Below are positions 26,021-35,428 of a stretch of 64,000 nt of DNA, one piece after another (within the stretch, counting starts at the first letter, position 1; every line of letters begins with the position of its first letter). The DNA is taken from positions 1 through 64,000 of the forward strand of contig CACAAX010000004.1 of the NCBI GenBank assembly GCA_902530595.1. Reading direction: 5' to 3'. The translations under genes and the position numbers were made by a program. Below the pieces are notes generated by a model that had not been told where the DNA came from, searched no databases, and worked only from the letters and a program-made list of their open reading frames with translations. This DNA comes from an uncultured Alphaproteobacteria bacterium. Lineage in GTDB: Bacteria; Pseudomonadota; Alphaproteobacteria; Rhodobacterales; Rhodobacteraceae.

Positions 26021-27178
26021 ATGAAAGATAAACCAATCCACAACATAGATTTCTATAATTTTAAACACAATCCGTATCCTGACCTAAAAGAAATGCGTTC
26101 TTCTAACCCTATTTGTTATGTCCCCCAAGTTAAAGCAACCATGATTTGTGATAGAGATTCAATTTACGAGTGTGAAAAGAATACAGATGTATTTTCTTCC
26201 GTTCAGCCTCAAGGACTTATGACAATTTTAATGGGACAAAATATGATGCGAAAAGATGGTAAAGATCATTTTGAAGAAAGAAAAACCATATTTAAGACAA
26301 TCTCTCCAAAAACATCGAGAGACCATTGGAAAAGTAAGTTTGAGACCATTGCTGATAACACAATAAATAAAATTAGGGCCATTAAATCGGGGGATCTGTT
26401 GACATTATATGCTAGGGAGTTATCGGCTGAATGTCTTAAATTAGTAACTGGCCTGACCAACATGACGGCAACTGAAATGGATAGAGTAAGCCAGGGTATG
26501 ATTGATGGATGTTCAAATTATACCGGAGATAGCCATGTTGAGCAGTATTGTAATAATTGCACAGAAAGCATAGACGCACACATAAATGAAATAATAGGAA
26601 AAGTGAACATAAATACTGACTTTTCATTAATTAGTACGATGCTGAAAGGTAACCTCAGTGCAGATCAGATTAGTGCCAATATAAAACTCGCGATTTCTGG
26701 AGGGCAAAATGAACCGCGTGATGCAATAGCAGGATGTATATGGGCAGCTTTAAATTTTGAATTAAAAGAACTTTTGCTTGAAAAGAAAAACTGGGATCAA
26801 CTGTTTAATGAATACTGCCGTTGGATGTCTCCTATAGGAATGTCACCAAGAGAAATTGCGAAAGATTATTCCTATAAGAATATTTCCTTTAAGAAAGGGG
26901 ATAGAGTATTCCTAATGTTTTCTTCGGCCAATAGGGATGAAAAAGTGTTTACTGATGCTGACAAGTTCGACTTAGAAAGAGATTGTTCAAAATCAATACA
27001 TTTTGGTGCAGGACCTCACTATTGCGCAGGCGCATCAATAGCGAGCACTATGATAAGCTTGGTTGCTCTACCAAAATTATTCTCAGAATTACCAAAACTT
27101 AGACTGCTTGACAAAGACAAATATAATTTTGATGGCTGGGCTTTTAGAGGTATAACTGCGCTAGAATGTGCGTGGTAA
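26021..27178 (+). CDS. Cytochrome P450
   Basis: This is a soluble bacterial P450 of about 385 residues. The haem-binding loop is explicit: SIHFGAGPHYCAGASIAS, with the axial cysteine. The helix I segment, usually (A/G)GxE/DT, reads ISGGQNEPRDAIAG, so the acid-alcohol pair is replaced by Asn-Glu-Pro-Arg-Asp. I recall this variant from a group of alphaproteobacterial P450s. The ExxR motif of helix K is not obvious in its usual form and needs alignment. It requires a ferredoxin or flavodoxin partner, and none is adjacent. Translation starts at ATG 26021 or the GTG six bases earlier. It overlaps the DMT transporter gene by 11 bases, suggesting co-expression. Confidence 0.9.
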   Translation: MKDKPIHNIDFYNFKHNPYPDLKEMRSSNPICYVPQVKATMICDRDSIYECEKNTDVFSSVQPQGLMTILMGQNMMRKDGKDHFEERKTIFKTISPKTSRDHWKSKFETIADNTINKIRAIKSGDLLTLYARELSAECLKLVTGLTNMTATEMDRVSQGMIDGCSNYTGDSHVEQYCNNCTESIDAHINEIIGKVNINTDFSLISTMLKGNLSADQISANIKLAISGGQNEPRDAIAGCIWAALNFELKELLLEKKNWDQLFNEYCRWMSPIGMSPREIAKDYSYKNISFKKGDRVFLMFSSANRDEKVFTDADKFDLERDCSKSIHFGAGPHYCAGASIASTMISLVALPKLFSELPKLRLLDKDKYNFDGWAFRGITALECAW

Positions 27179-28076
27179 AAGTTTGAACAAAGAAATTGTA
27201 CCTTCAAAAGACTCTTATTTTCTGGGTGCGCTTTTTTTATTTCTGGAAATCGTCGTGGGCACTTCGATTGTTGCAATTATAAAATACTATTCGAGCGAAG
27301 TGTCTTTAGGTGTTGTACTAATGTTTAGATATTTATTCTGCTTACCTATATTATTGATTATAGGTCTAAAGATTGGCGGTACAAATTACTTTAAAATAAA
27401 AAATAAAAAAGTAATGTCCCTCCGTAGTGTTGCTGGTTTATTAGGATTATCTTTTTGGTATCTATCAGTAATTCATTTAAATATAAGCAAAGCATTGGCT
27501 TTATCACAAGTAATGCCAATTTTTATTTGTATTCTTTCAATTGTGTTTCTTGGCGAAAAAGTGGGCATCTTTAGATGGTCTGCAATACTTTTGGGCTTGT
27601 CAGGTGCTGTAATAATTATTAATCCAGACGCTGAAGGTTGGTATAGTGTAGGTCTTCTCTATATTTTTCTTGGCACCCTTTTTGCCTCAATCATGTTTGT
27701 TACACTAAGAAGGCTAGGTATGACTGAAAATCCAGTTGCTACAGCATTTTGGTATAACCTGTTTGGTTCAATCGTATTCAGTGTTTATTGTATATCAGCT
27801 CTTACACTCAATAGTATCCCGCTCGAGATATGGACCATTCTGATTGTTATTGGAGTGATGGCAAGCGGACAGCAAATATTTATGGCGCTAAGCCATACTT
27901 ATGCGTCAGCTTCCTCTCTTGCACCCATACATTATACAACGATTCCAATAGGGGTATTTATTGGCTTATTAGTATTTGATGAAAAAATCGATTTGAACTT
28001 TTTGATTGGTACTTTTTTTATCGTTGGATCTACTCTATTTATTCTCTTTAGAGAAAGGAAAAAATCTTCTAGTTAG
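27168..28076 (+). CDS. EamA/DMT-family transporter
   Basis: This 302-residue inner-membrane protein has about ten predicted helices arranged as two EamA repeats (the first ending near residue 140, the second from about 155). Family hallmarks include the GLSFWYLSVIHLNISKALAL segment and the helix-4 run PIFICILSIVFLGEKVG. The second half ends with LVFDEKIDLNFLIGTFFIVG and a short basic tail, RERKKSSS. Members export or import amino acids, nucleosides, metabolites or drugs; the substrate is unknown. The tracked ATG overlaps the P450 gene by 11 bases; a TTG at 27183 is an alternative start. It converges with the crotonase gene, overlapping it by eight bases. Confidence 0.88.
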   Translation: MRGKSLNKEIVPSKDSYFLGALFLFLEIVVGTSIVAIIKYYSSEVSLGVVLMFRYLFCLPILLIIGLKIGGTNYFKIKNKKVMSLRSVAGLLGLSFWYLSVIHLNISKALALSQVMPIFICILSIVFLGEKVGIFRWSAILLGLSGAVIIINPDAEGWYSVGLLYIFLGTLFASIMFVTLRRLGMTENPVATAFWYNLFGSIVFSVYCISALTLNSIPLEIWTILIVIGVMASGQQIFMALSHTYASASSLAPIHYTTIPIGVFIGLLVFDEKIDLNFLIGTFFIVGSTLFILFRERKKSSS

Positions 28077-28917
28077 AAGACCTGTCTTTAGTCCAATCAT
28101 AAGTCCCGTTATCTCTCTCTTTGACCGCTTTTTTCCATCCATATTCTTCTGACATTTTTTTAAAATTTAATCCTTCAGGAGAATGCCTAGATATACCGTC
28201 GAAAATTGTGGCAAATTTTTGACTATTGAGCAACCCAGATGACTCAATAGCCTGATTTATCAAAATCTTTTGCATAGCAAGTTGGTTAAGGGGAACGGTA
28301 GTCATGCGCATCGCAAAACTATCAACTTCATTGTCAAGTGTTTCCTTTGAAGCGGCCTTCAATACTAAACCAAGTTTTTCTGCCTCTAAACCAGAGATTT
28401 TATCTCCGGTAAATAGCATTCTCTTCGCCTTTTCTGGACCGAGGCGATACATCCAAAATGCAGTGGTTGGAGTACCCCAAACTCGAGTTGGCATATAGCC
28501 TATTTTGGCATCATTCTCCATAAAAATAAAATCGCTACAAAGTGCGATATCGCTTCCTCCTGCTAAAGCTCCTATTCCATGAATTTTACATATCACGGGC
28601 TTCAGGCAATTAAATAATGACATAAAGTGTTCGTTATTTTGCCACATAAACCTATAATCTTTTATAGGGTCCCAAGGCATTTTTTGTGTTAAGGGGTTGC
28701 ATTTATCATTTGCAAAAGCGGTTAGATCATACCCTGCGCAGAAAGCATCTCCCCTACCAGAAAGTACAATCACGTGAACGTCATCATTATCATCAACTTC
28801 CTTGACGGCTCTAGATAAAAGACTAGGAATTTCCATATCTATTGCATTTAGTACCTCAGGCCTGTTCAGATAGATACGAGCTATCTTGCCATCTATTTCC
28901 AGTTCAACTTTGCTCAA
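28069..28917 (-). CDS. Crotonase-fold protein (enoyl-CoA hydratase/isomerase family, atypical)
   Basis: This is a 282-residue crotonase. The CoA-binding oxyanion elements are visible as FCAGYDLTAF and HGIGALAGGSDIALCSDF. In classical enoyl-CoA hydratase two glutamates act. The first position here carries Asp (GGSDIAL), and the second, in the P-E-x-x-x-G motif, reads MPTRVWG, so neither catalytic Glu is present. The activity is therefore unlikely to be simple crotonyl-CoA hydration; isomerase, hydrolase or dehalogenase-type chemistry in this fold is possible. The C-terminus (EYGWKKAVKERDNG) resembles proteins annotated as enoyl-CoA hydratases in marine alphaproteobacteria. It neighbours the acyl-CoA synthetase and P450 genes. 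Confidence 0.82.
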   Translation of the reverse strand: MSKVELEIDGKIARIYLNRPEVLNAIDMEIPSLLSRAVKEVDDNDDVHVIVLSGRGDAFCAGYDLTAFANDKCNPLTQKMPWDPIKDYRFMWQNNEHFMSLFNCLKPVICKIHGIGALAGGSDIALCSDFIFMENDAKIGYMPTRVWGTPTTAFWMYRLGPEKAKRMLFTGDKISGLEAEKLGLVLKAASKETLDNEVDSFAMRMTTVPLNQLAMQKILINQAIESSGLLNSQKFATIFDGISRHSPEGLNFKKMSEEYGWKKAVKERDNGTYDWTKDRSSN

Positions 28918-28938
28918 TTATTTACCATAGTACAGTTC

Positions 28939-29012
28939 TGGAGCGGGTGATGGGAATCGAACCCACGTATTCAGCTTGGAAGGCTGCTGCTCTACCATTG
29001 AGCTACACCCGC
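28939..29012 (-). tRNA. tRNA-Gly (TCC)
   Basis: This is a complete 74-base gene on the minus strand: acceptor GCGGGTG pairing with CACCCGC, anticodon loop CTTCCAA with anticodon TCC, T-loop TTCGATT and an encoded CCA. It sits between the crotonase and outer-membrane protein genes. Confidence 0.97.
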
Positions 29013-29017
29013 GTTAC

Positions 29018-29677
29018 TTAAAATCTATACATGATACCAGCGTAGGTTGTATTCCCTTTGAGAACAACTGCAGTCCCAGCGGCATTTTTCGTTTCTGTTG
29101 ATTTATAGCCAAGGTTAAAACCTAAAGTCGATGTTAGATCGTATACAAACCTTGCATCCATTGTTGTAGCTTTTTGTTTTCTGTCCTCTGTCTTATAGCT
29201 AAGGATTAAACTACTGCCTCGTGTAACACCAAGATTTATCTTAGTCCCGTAAGTGTAGAACTTGCCATAATTGTTAATATCACTACCAGCAAACACATTA
29301 ATTCCCAAAGTAGGAGTATTAATATTGTAAGAGAAGCCTAGGGACGTGTCAGTTTCCTGAACTGTTGCAAGTTTAATCTGTGAGCCCATAAAATGCACAC
29401 CAACGTTTGGATAAACGTTATATGTAATAGAACCTTCACTGTTACTTAGCACTTGATCGTCGAACTTACCGTCACTCATGCTCAAACTATACGTTATAGA
29501 AGGTGATAATTGGCCATCCAGATTCAAAACTCCTCCATCACCAGTATACTTTGTGCCAGAAATGTCATAATTAAATGAACCGTAGGATAATCCCGCACTA
29601 ATATTAGCTTGGCCAAAAACCGTAGTCGCGCTTAGTAAAAGTGCAAGTAAAGTAACTAAAGGGTTTGATTTTCTCAT
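29018..29677 (-). CDS. Outer-membrane beta-barrel protein (porin-like)
   Basis: This is a 219-residue exported protein. I start at ATG 29677 because GAGGAG precedes it at a good distance; the tracked start lies upstream of that signal. The signal peptide (LVTLLALLLSATTVFG) ends before QANIS. The mature part alternates polar and aromatic residues in short strands (ISAGLSYGSFNYD, LGFNLGYKS) and ends with Tyr-Arg-Phe, the terminal aromatic recognised by the BAM machinery. The size suggests an 8- to 12-stranded barrel. I cannot tell whether it is a channel or only a structural barrel. It lies just after tRNA-Gly. Confidence 0.8.
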   Translation of the reverse strand: MRKSNPLVTLLALLLSATTVFGQANISAGLSYGSFNYDISGTKYTGDGGVLNLDGQLSPSITYSLSMSDGKFDDQVLSNSEGSITYNVYPNVGVHFMGSQIKLATVQETDTSLGFSYNINTPTLGINVFAGSDINNYGKFYTYGTKINLGVTRGSSLILSYKTEDRKQKATTMDARFVYDLTSTLGFNLGYKSTETKNAAGTAVVLKGNTTYAGIMYRF

Positions 29678-29728
29678 AATGGACTCCTCAACTTTATTCA
29701 CAATACATATTAAAATTACCGTGTAACA

Positions 29729-30400
29729 TCAAGATTTATCTTTATAGATAGAGATTAAATCTGCAAAGGTCTCTAATTTGAAAGCGGCACTCTCGCCCTT
29801 AGCTAATTTATACATGCTCCCGTGGCCATATTCACAAAAAATAAAAGATACATTAGCATTCTTCGCTGCATCTTCGTCTGTATTTGTATCACCCACAAAA
29901 AAAACGTCTCCAGGCTCTTTATTGAGTCTGTATATCGCCTCCAAAAGAGGCTTAGGATCTGGTTTTGCCACACCGACAGTATCTGATCCAATAAAAGAAT
30001 CTCTGAAGAAATCAATTAATTCTAACCTTTTCAAAAGTTCCCGCGCGTGTCTTTCTGGTTTGTTTGTACATAAACCAATTTTTACACCAATTGATTGTAG
30101 CTGCGTCAGGGTATCGGTTACACCGTTATAAACTACTGACTTATTGTCTAACACTTTATCGTAATTAGATAGATACAGTTGGTAATAGCCTTTTAACAAA
30201 TTATCATCAAAATCGAGCCCCTCATTTCTTAGGCCATACCGTAATATTGCTCTTCCACCTTGAATCGCAGTCTGCAAGCCACTGAAACCACTAAGCCTTG
30301 TTTCCCAACCCTGACTTTCAAACACTAAGTTTCCAGCTTTAAGCATATCGTATTTTGTGTCCACAAGTGTCCCATCTAGGTCAAATACTAGCGCTTTCAT
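29729..30400 (-). CDS. HAD phosphatase, phosphoglycolate phosphatase-like
   Basis: This 223-residue cytoplasmic HAD hydrolase has motif I FDLDGTLVDTKYDM, a helical cap at about residues 16-85, motif II IGLCTNKPERHA, motif III AKPDPKPLLEAI and motif IV FVGDTNTDEDAAKNA. This pattern is typical of Gph in alphaproteobacteria, which removes 2-phosphoglycolate formed by DNA repair or oxygenase reactions. Other sugar-phosphate phosphatases share it, so the substrate is provisional. It is divergent from glmU, with only about 65 bases between the two starts, so their promoters must overlap. Confidence 0.85.
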   Translation of the reverse strand: MKALVFDLDGTLVDTKYDMLKAGNLVFESQGWETRLSGFSGLQTAIQGGRAILRYGLRNEGLDFDDNLLKGYYQLYLSNYDKVLDNKSVVYNGVTDTLTQLQSIGVKIGLCTNKPERHARELLKRLELIDFFRDSFIGSDTVGVAKPDPKPLLEAIYRLNKEPGDVFFVGDTNTDEDAAKNANVSFIFCEYGHGSMYKLAKGESAAFKLETFADLISIYKDKS

Positions 30401-30467
30401 AACTTTTCCTTACATATTCAGATTAAATGAAATAAATTAAAGTGGAATTGTAAGAATAAAGGTGTGG

Positions 30468-31814
30468 ATGACTGTTTCAACTATAATCTTAGCGGCAGGC
30501 AAAGGGACAAGGATGAGAAGCCCTGTACCAAAGATCCTCCATAAGATTGCTGGCAAGCACCTTGTAGCATTCGGTGTGGATTTGGCAAAAGCTATTAAAT
30601 CTAAAGAAATAGTCGTAGTTGCTGGGAACGAAAACGAACATGCTACAAAAGTGGCTCTCTCGGGTGAAAAGGTGAAATTTTGCACCCAAAAAAGTCAGCT
30701 TGGAACCGGAGATGCTGTCAAAATAGCGTTGGATGGTTTTAGAATAAAATCTAAATATACTCTTATACTATATGGTGATACTCCCTTCATTAAAATTAAC
30801 ACAATAAAGAAAATGATATCAAAAGCAGATAAGGGTTTTGAATTTATTTTCCTTGGTTTTGATGCAAGAAAAAAAAATAGCTATGGAAAATTCAAACTTG
30901 GGCCAAAAGGAACACTCATTGATATCATAGAAAAAAATGAGCCTGAGTATAATTTGACTGATAGTTTATCAAACTCTGGTTTACTTTTAGCGCGTTCACG
31001 TATACTCGCTGATCTAATCCAAAAAATTAAAAACAATAATGCTAAGCGAGAGTATTATCTAACCGATATTGTAAAGTTGGCAGCTAAACATGGACACTCA
31101 TCAACATATGTGCAGTGCAAGGAAGATGAATGTATTGGAGTAAATTCTCAACTTGAATTATCGATTGCTGAGAAGAAATTTCAGGATGACTTCAGGGAAA
31201 AACTAATGGCCTCCGGGGTGTCTATGCAATCACCTGAAACCTGTTTCTTTTCATATGATACAATTATAAAAAGCGGATGCATTTTAGAGCCTAATGTCTT
31301 TTTTGGCACAGGTGTAAAAATTCAAAGCTCTACTATCATAAAGTCTTATAGCTACATAGAAGGGACTCATATTGGAAAGCATTGCCAAATTGGTCCTTTT
31401 GCACGACTTCGACCAAGCACCCGTATTTCAAATGAAGTGAAAGTAGGCAATTTTGTAGAGGTTAAAAACACAATTTTAGCCTCCAAAACTAAAGCCAACC
31501 ACTTATCATATATGGGCGATGCAAAAATCGGCGCCAATACAAATATTGGTGCTGGAACTATTTTTTGCAACTATGATGGAAAAAATAAACATCACTCCAC
31601 CGTCGGCGATAATGTTTTTATTGGATCTAACGCATCTCTCATTGCCCCATTGAAAATTGGTAATGGATCAATAGTGGCAGCTGGGTCAGCAATAAATAGA
31701 GACATTCCATCCGAAAGTTTGGCAATAGCAAGACCAATACAGCAGAACAAACATGGCTTAGGCAAAAAAATTATGCTTAAACTCCGGAAAGTATCTGATA
31801 AAATAAAAAAATGA
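30468..31814 (+). CDS. glmU: Bifunctional UDP-GlcNAc pyrophosphorylase / glucosamine-1-P acetyltransferase
   Basis: This enzyme makes UDP-GlcNAc in two steps: acetylation of glucosamine-1-phosphate, then uridylylation. The N-terminal Rossmann half opens with ILAAGKGTRMRSP and contains the YGDTPF metal site. The C-terminal half is a left-handed beta-helix with hexapeptide repeats (IGPFARLRPSTRI, VKVGNFVEVKNT, IGAGTIFCNYDGKNKH). I start at ATG 30468 (448 residues), where AAGGTG precedes it; the tracked GTG is six bases earlier. It overlaps moaA by four bases. The product feeds peptidoglycan, lipid A and probably the glycan locus at 42-64 kb. Confidence 0.95.
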   Translation: MTVSTIILAAGKGTRMRSPVPKILHKIAGKHLVAFGVDLAKAIKSKEIVVVAGNENEHATKVALSGEKVKFCTQKSQLGTGDAVKIALDGFRIKSKYTLILYGDTPFIKINTIKKMISKADKGFEFIFLGFDARKKNSYGKFKLGPKGTLIDIIEKNEPEYNLTDSLSNSGLLLARSRILADLIQKIKNNNAKREYYLTDIVKLAAKHGHSSTYVQCKEDECIGVNSQLELSIAEKKFQDDFREKLMASGVSMQSPETCFFSYDTIIKSGCILEPNVFFGTGVKIQSSTIIKSYSYIEGTHIGKHCQIGPFARLRPSTRISNEVKVGNFVEVKNTILASKTKANHLSYMGDAKIGANTNIGAGTIFCNYDGKNKHHSTVGDNVFIGSNASLIAPLKIGNGSIVAAGSAINRDIPSESLAIARPIQQNKHGLGKKIMLKLRKVSDKIKK

Positions 31815-32848
31815 CTGAGCAAGTGAAACAATTATTAGACAAAAATGAACTTATAGATCCTTTTAACAGACAAATAACTTATTTGAGGTTATCTGTTACA
31901 GATCGCTGTGACTTAAGATGCACCTACTGTATGCCTGAAAAGATGACTTTTTTAAATAAAAGAGAAGTACTGACTTTCGAGGAAATGTATAAGCTGTGTA
32001 TTGGATTTATCCACTTAGGTATTAAAAAAATAAGAATAACAGGTGGAGAACCGTTAGTTCGGAAAGGTATAATAGATTTTTTTGAAATGTTAAAACCACA
32101 TTTATCTTCGGGTTTGGAAGAGCTTACGTTGACTACGAACGGTACACAATTACGTAAATATGCTGACGAACTATACTCAAATGGTGTCAAACGTGTGAAT
32201 GTATCACTCGATACTCTAGATCAAAAAAAATTCAAGCAGATTACCAGGCTTGGCAATCTCCAGGACGTATTGTTAGGAATCCAGGCAGCAAAAGACGCAA
32301 ATTTAAAAATCAAAATTAATTGTGTTGCTTTGAAAAATATTAATGATGATGAGATCGATACCTTTATTAATTGGTGTATTGAAAATGATTTTGATCTTAC
32401 TTTCATTGAAACTATGCCTATGGGAGATATCGGTAATGAAACACGGCTAAATCATTTTTTATCTCTAAATGAACTTAAAAGAACGATTTCTTCAAATTTT
32501 GAACTGGAAGATATTTCATTTTCTTCGGGCGGTCCTGCCAAGTATAGCAAAATAAATGGTTCTAGCATTAAGTTGGGGTTTATTACCCCTTTATCGCACA
32601 ACTTTTGCTCCAGCTGTAATCGAATAAGAGTGGATGCAACTGGCGTGTTACATCAATGTCTTGGTCAAAACAATAGTTTAGACTTTCGAAAAATACTTCG
32701 AAACTCAAGTTACAATGATAGTGATCTACTCGAAAACATCAAAAAATCGATAAGGCAAAAACCAGAGAAACACTCCTTTGCATATGACTTCTCAAAAGCA
32801 CATATCGGAGGCAAGATGAGTAGACACATGAGCTTAACTGGAGGTTAG
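31811..32848 (+). CDS. moaA: GTP 3',8-cyclase (molybdenum cofactor biosynthesis)
   Basis: This radical-SAM enzyme converts GTP to 3',8-cyclo-GTP in the first step of molybdopterin synthesis. The N-terminal cluster motif is DRCDLRCTYCMP (CxxxCxxC). The SAM-binding GGE is in RITGGEPLVRKG. The C-terminal GTP-binding cluster cysteines are in FCSSCNRIRVDATG and HQCLGQ. The protein ends in the conserved GG (SLTGG) that inserts into the active site. At 345 residues the length is normal. It is translationally coupled to glmU, an unusual but plausible pairing, and is followed by a hairpin. Confidence 0.95.
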   Translation: MTEQVKQLLDKNELIDPFNRQITYLRLSVTDRCDLRCTYCMPEKMTFLNKREVLTFEEMYKLCIGFIHLGIKKIRITGGEPLVRKGIIDFFEMLKPHLSSGLEELTLTTNGTQLRKYADELYSNGVKRVNVSLDTLDQKKFKQITRLGNLQDVLLGIQAAKDANLKIKINCVALKNINDDEIDTFINWCIENDFDLTFIETMPMGDIGNETRLNHFLSLNELKRTISSNFELEDISFSSGGPAKYSKINGSSIKLGFITPLSHNFCSSCNRIRVDATGVLHQCLGQNNSLDFRKILRNSSYNDSDLLENIKKSIRQKPEKHSFAYDFSKAHIGGKMSRHMSLTGG

Positions 32849-32859
32849 TAATTGTTTGC

Positions 32860-32882
32860 CAAAAGTGCGTTACGCACTTTTG
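32860..32882 (+). terminator. Hairpin after moaA
   Basis: A perfect ten-base-pair stem (CAAAAGTGCG with CGCACTTTTG) closes a three-base loop eleven bases after the moaA stop. The U-run is within the stem's distal arm rather than after it, so termination may be incomplete. It separates glmU-moaA from tRNA-Met. Confidence 0.65.
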
Positions 32883-32938
32883 ACAAAAATAGCTTGCACT
32901 TTTTAATGTTAAGTTTAAAACACTCAGCAGGGATATTT

Positions 32939-33015
32939 GGCGGAGTAGCTCAGGCGGTTAGAGCAGAGGAATCATAATCCTTGTGTCGGGGGTTCAAGTC
33001 CCTCCTCCGCTACCA
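32939..33015 (+). tRNA. Elongator tRNA-Met (CAT)
   Basis: This is a 77-base gene with acceptor GGCGGAG against CTCCGCT (one G-U pair at position 1), anticodon loop ATCATAA with anticodon CAT, T-loop TTCAAGT and an encoded CCA. Overall sequence matches alphaproteobacterial elongator tRNA-Met rather than the initiator or the lysidine-modified tRNA-Ile, though the CAT anticodon alone does not settle it. Confidence 0.92.
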
Positions 33016-33863
33016 TTAACCAAACACGAAATTCTCAGAAAATTTTATTATTAACCAGTCCTAATTATTTAATTCCATTAGTTAACAATACACCAAATGT
33101 TGCCACTTAATTGCCTGCTTGTCACTCTTAAAAGTACCAGAGAGTAGCTGGGAAATATTTTTATAAGGCATATACCCCGAAAAAAGTAACTATTATTTTT
33201 AATTTTAATAGCTTAAAAACACTCTGATATTTTGGAGCACTAGATGCATGCACGATGGATTAAATTCCACCAATTTCTGCCAATGAGTTGAAGAATAAGT
33301 TTTATAAGCACAAATATCTCTTTGTTGGGGTAGACCCGAGAAAAAAAATTAACATAGGAGCTCAATTGATGATGCTTATTTGCAGTTACCTCAGCCATAT
33401 TTTAAAGGAAATCAATGTTTTTTCTATCAGTGGTGTTCTGATAATATGTGGGAAATTGGTAAGGGTGATGAGCCGGACTTGATTTGATCATTCAAAGAAA
33501 AAGAAGGACCCCCTGCGTAAACTTCTAACCAAATTAAAGCAGCCGGTATAGTTGGCGGCCGCTTATATCACCCCCTGTAAAAAGCCTATGGCATTTTTTG
33601 TTAAATTTCTGCTCCACGTTTTGATTGAGTAACCCTATCAAGATAACTTTTAAGAAATTCGCTCATTATTATCTCGCACGAGCGAAGACATGCAAAATGC
33701 CTTTTAGAAACATGCAAAAGTTACATGTTCAACAATGGACCTATTAGCCGTCAATTATTCAGTATGCGAGATTTTAAAAAACTCTTGTCGCATTTATTTA
33801 GCTCTCAATGGTTTATGCATTTAAATTGTTGTTACTGTACTTTTTCACAGCATCCCCACTAAA
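33016..33863. other. 850-base gene-poor region after tRNA-Met
   Basis: No convincing gene is present. The only tracked ORF (33288-33482, 64 residues) lacks a recognisable domain and a good ribosome site. Forward frames around 33370-33500 show short protein-like runs (for example WCSDNMWEIGKGDEPDL) interrupted by stops and frame changes, so this may be a decayed gene that I cannot identify. The position just downstream of a tRNA and upstream of a scarred zone fits an insertion hot spot. No terminal repeats were found. Confidence 0.35.
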
Positions 33864-35414
33864 TCAGTCAACAAACGATATTATATTGTCTAGGTCAACG
33901 CCTTGTTCTTTAGTATATTTTTCTAAACACCTAACAACTATGTCTCTATTTTTTTGCTGACTAGCAAAATTCTCTAACCAACTTTCAATCTGCCAACTAT
34001 CTAAAGTATCTGGCATTATACCCTTCAAAAGTAAGCTTGAGCGTGCAACGGGAAAACCCACGTTAGTTATGTATGAAAATTTATAAAGTGACTCTCTTTC
34101 CTCTAGAGAATAACCCGAGAAGCGTTGCCATTCCTCAAAAAGTTCGGAAAGCTCTTTCTCATGAGTTAAAATCTTCACAAACTTTTCCTCCACAGAGTAT
34201 CGTGAATTGCTACCCACTAAAGTAAAAAGATTATTGTAAGCGCACTCAGTAGCTACCGTACCATGCTGAGTTACACACATAAAATCTGGAAAAACTTTGG
34301 ATAACTCTATACTTGACAAAGTATAATCGACGAAGAACACTTCTTTTTTTATTTTTGAACGTTCTAAACCAGTAGTGACTTTATCAGGTTGCCAGAAACT
34401 TCTCAAAGATTGATAATATTGCCTATCTTTGTATGCAAAATCGTTATCTTTAAACATGTTTGGATGTGGCTTAATTACGACATTGTAGCCACTTCTAATT
34501 GCGAAATTAATGATACCTGACTGAAAACTAATGAGGTCAGGGTATGGTCCAATTCCAAGCGAATATTGAGCGTCACTCACGGTAGCTAAAAATAAAACAA
34601 CCGTAGACTTTCTTGAAAAAGGTTTAATTGCGATATTTTGAGAAGGATTGATGTCAAAAGATCGCAGATAGACATACTTTTTCTCTCTGTGCACTAATTT
34701 TTTCAATACCTCCTTTCCAAGAACAATTTCCTGCTTTGATAGATTATCATATAACTTTTTTCTAAAAATATGTCCTCTCTTGATGGTTGCTCCTGAAAAA
34801 CCTGAAAACAATCGGTAGGATTGGTGGAAAATACTGTGGCGTAACTCTAAAGCACCACGTGTGCTTAAGAAACGCCTCCAAATTTCATGCCAGCCTGTAA
34901 TTTCCCAGTTAAAAAACATTATTTCAAAGGTATTTATTTTTTCACATTTTTTGTGAATTTGACGCAACTGATATCCAATATTTAACAAACTAATGAACGT
35001 AAAGATTAGAAAACCAACTGACTTCTTTGGTACTAAAGGTGTTGACGGTCTGCGGAAATAAACACTCAAAATACAGTCGCCGACCTGGATACCTTTAAAT
35101 CTTATGTTCAAATATTTACTCAAAAAGTTTTCTCTGTTGCTAGAAGTTTTAAAAATTAGATGAAAAATTATTTTTAGAGCAAAAATAGAATCAAAAATTA
35201 TTTTAGGAGTCTGGGATAATATTCGAAGATTGGGCAAATAAAATGATTGATCAATTATTGATTTTGGTTCGCATTTTATAATTTTTAGACTTCGGTTTCT
35301 TTTCTCAATAAAAGTAAATAAAGAATTTTTCCAATAGTAAGAAAAACCTTTATCAGGTGATAAATCTAAAATTGTGTCGTATCTATTACTTTTCTTTTCT
35401 GATGAGATTTTCAT
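33864..35414 (-). CDS. Polysaccharide-type transferase, GT-B/TagF-KpsC-like, uncertain
   Basis: This is a 516-residue protein without a signal peptide. I start at ATG 35414, with GGAAAG four bases upstream; the tracked start is a TTG inside that signal. It opens with TILDLSPDKGFSYYW and has a conserved-looking block IRFKGIQVGDCIL. The C-terminal half contains VVIKPHPNMF and MCVTQHGTVATECAYNN, a pattern seen in capsule polysaccharide and CDP-glycerol-type transferases, where the HGT/E segment binds the nucleotide donor. A role in transferring a sugar or polyol phosphate is likely but unproven. It lies three codons after the propeller-like gene, so the two form a pair. A decayed paralogue lies at 51.9-52.25 kb. 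Confidence 0.6.
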   Translation of the reverse strand: MKISSEKKSNRYDTILDLSPDKGFSYYWKNSLFTFIEKRNRSLKIIKCEPKSIIDQSFYLPNLRILSQTPKIIFDSIFALKIIFHLIFKTSSNRENFLSKYLNIRFKGIQVGDCILSVYFRRPSTPLVPKKSVGFLIFTFISLLNIGYQLRQIHKKCEKINTFEIMFFNWEITGWHEIWRRFLSTRGALELRHSIFHQSYRLFSGFSGATIKRGHIFRKKLYDNLSKQEIVLGKEVLKKLVHREKKYVYLRSFDINPSQNIAIKPFSRKSTVVLFLATVSDAQYSLGIGPYPDLISFQSGIINFAIRSGYNVVIKPHPNMFKDNDFAYKDRQYYQSLRSFWQPDKVTTGLERSKIKKEVFFVDYTLSSIELSKVFPDFMCVTQHGTVATECAYNNLFTLVGSNSRYSVEEKFVKILTHEKELSELFEEWQRFSGYSLEERESLYKFSYITNVGFPVARSSLLLKGIMPDTLDSWQIESWLENFASQQKNRDIVVRCLEKYTKEQGVDLDNIISFVD

Positions 35415-35428
35415 CAAACTTTCCAAGA

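Noticed and set aside
30180-30467. Riboswitch (glmS-type or other) ahead of glmU
   Set aside because: Only about 65 bases separate the two divergent starts, and no recognisable aptamer pattern is visible.
33288-33482. 64-residue ORF after tRNA-Met as a gene
   Set aside because: No recognisable domain, no convincing ribosome site, and other frames nearby look equally protein-like.
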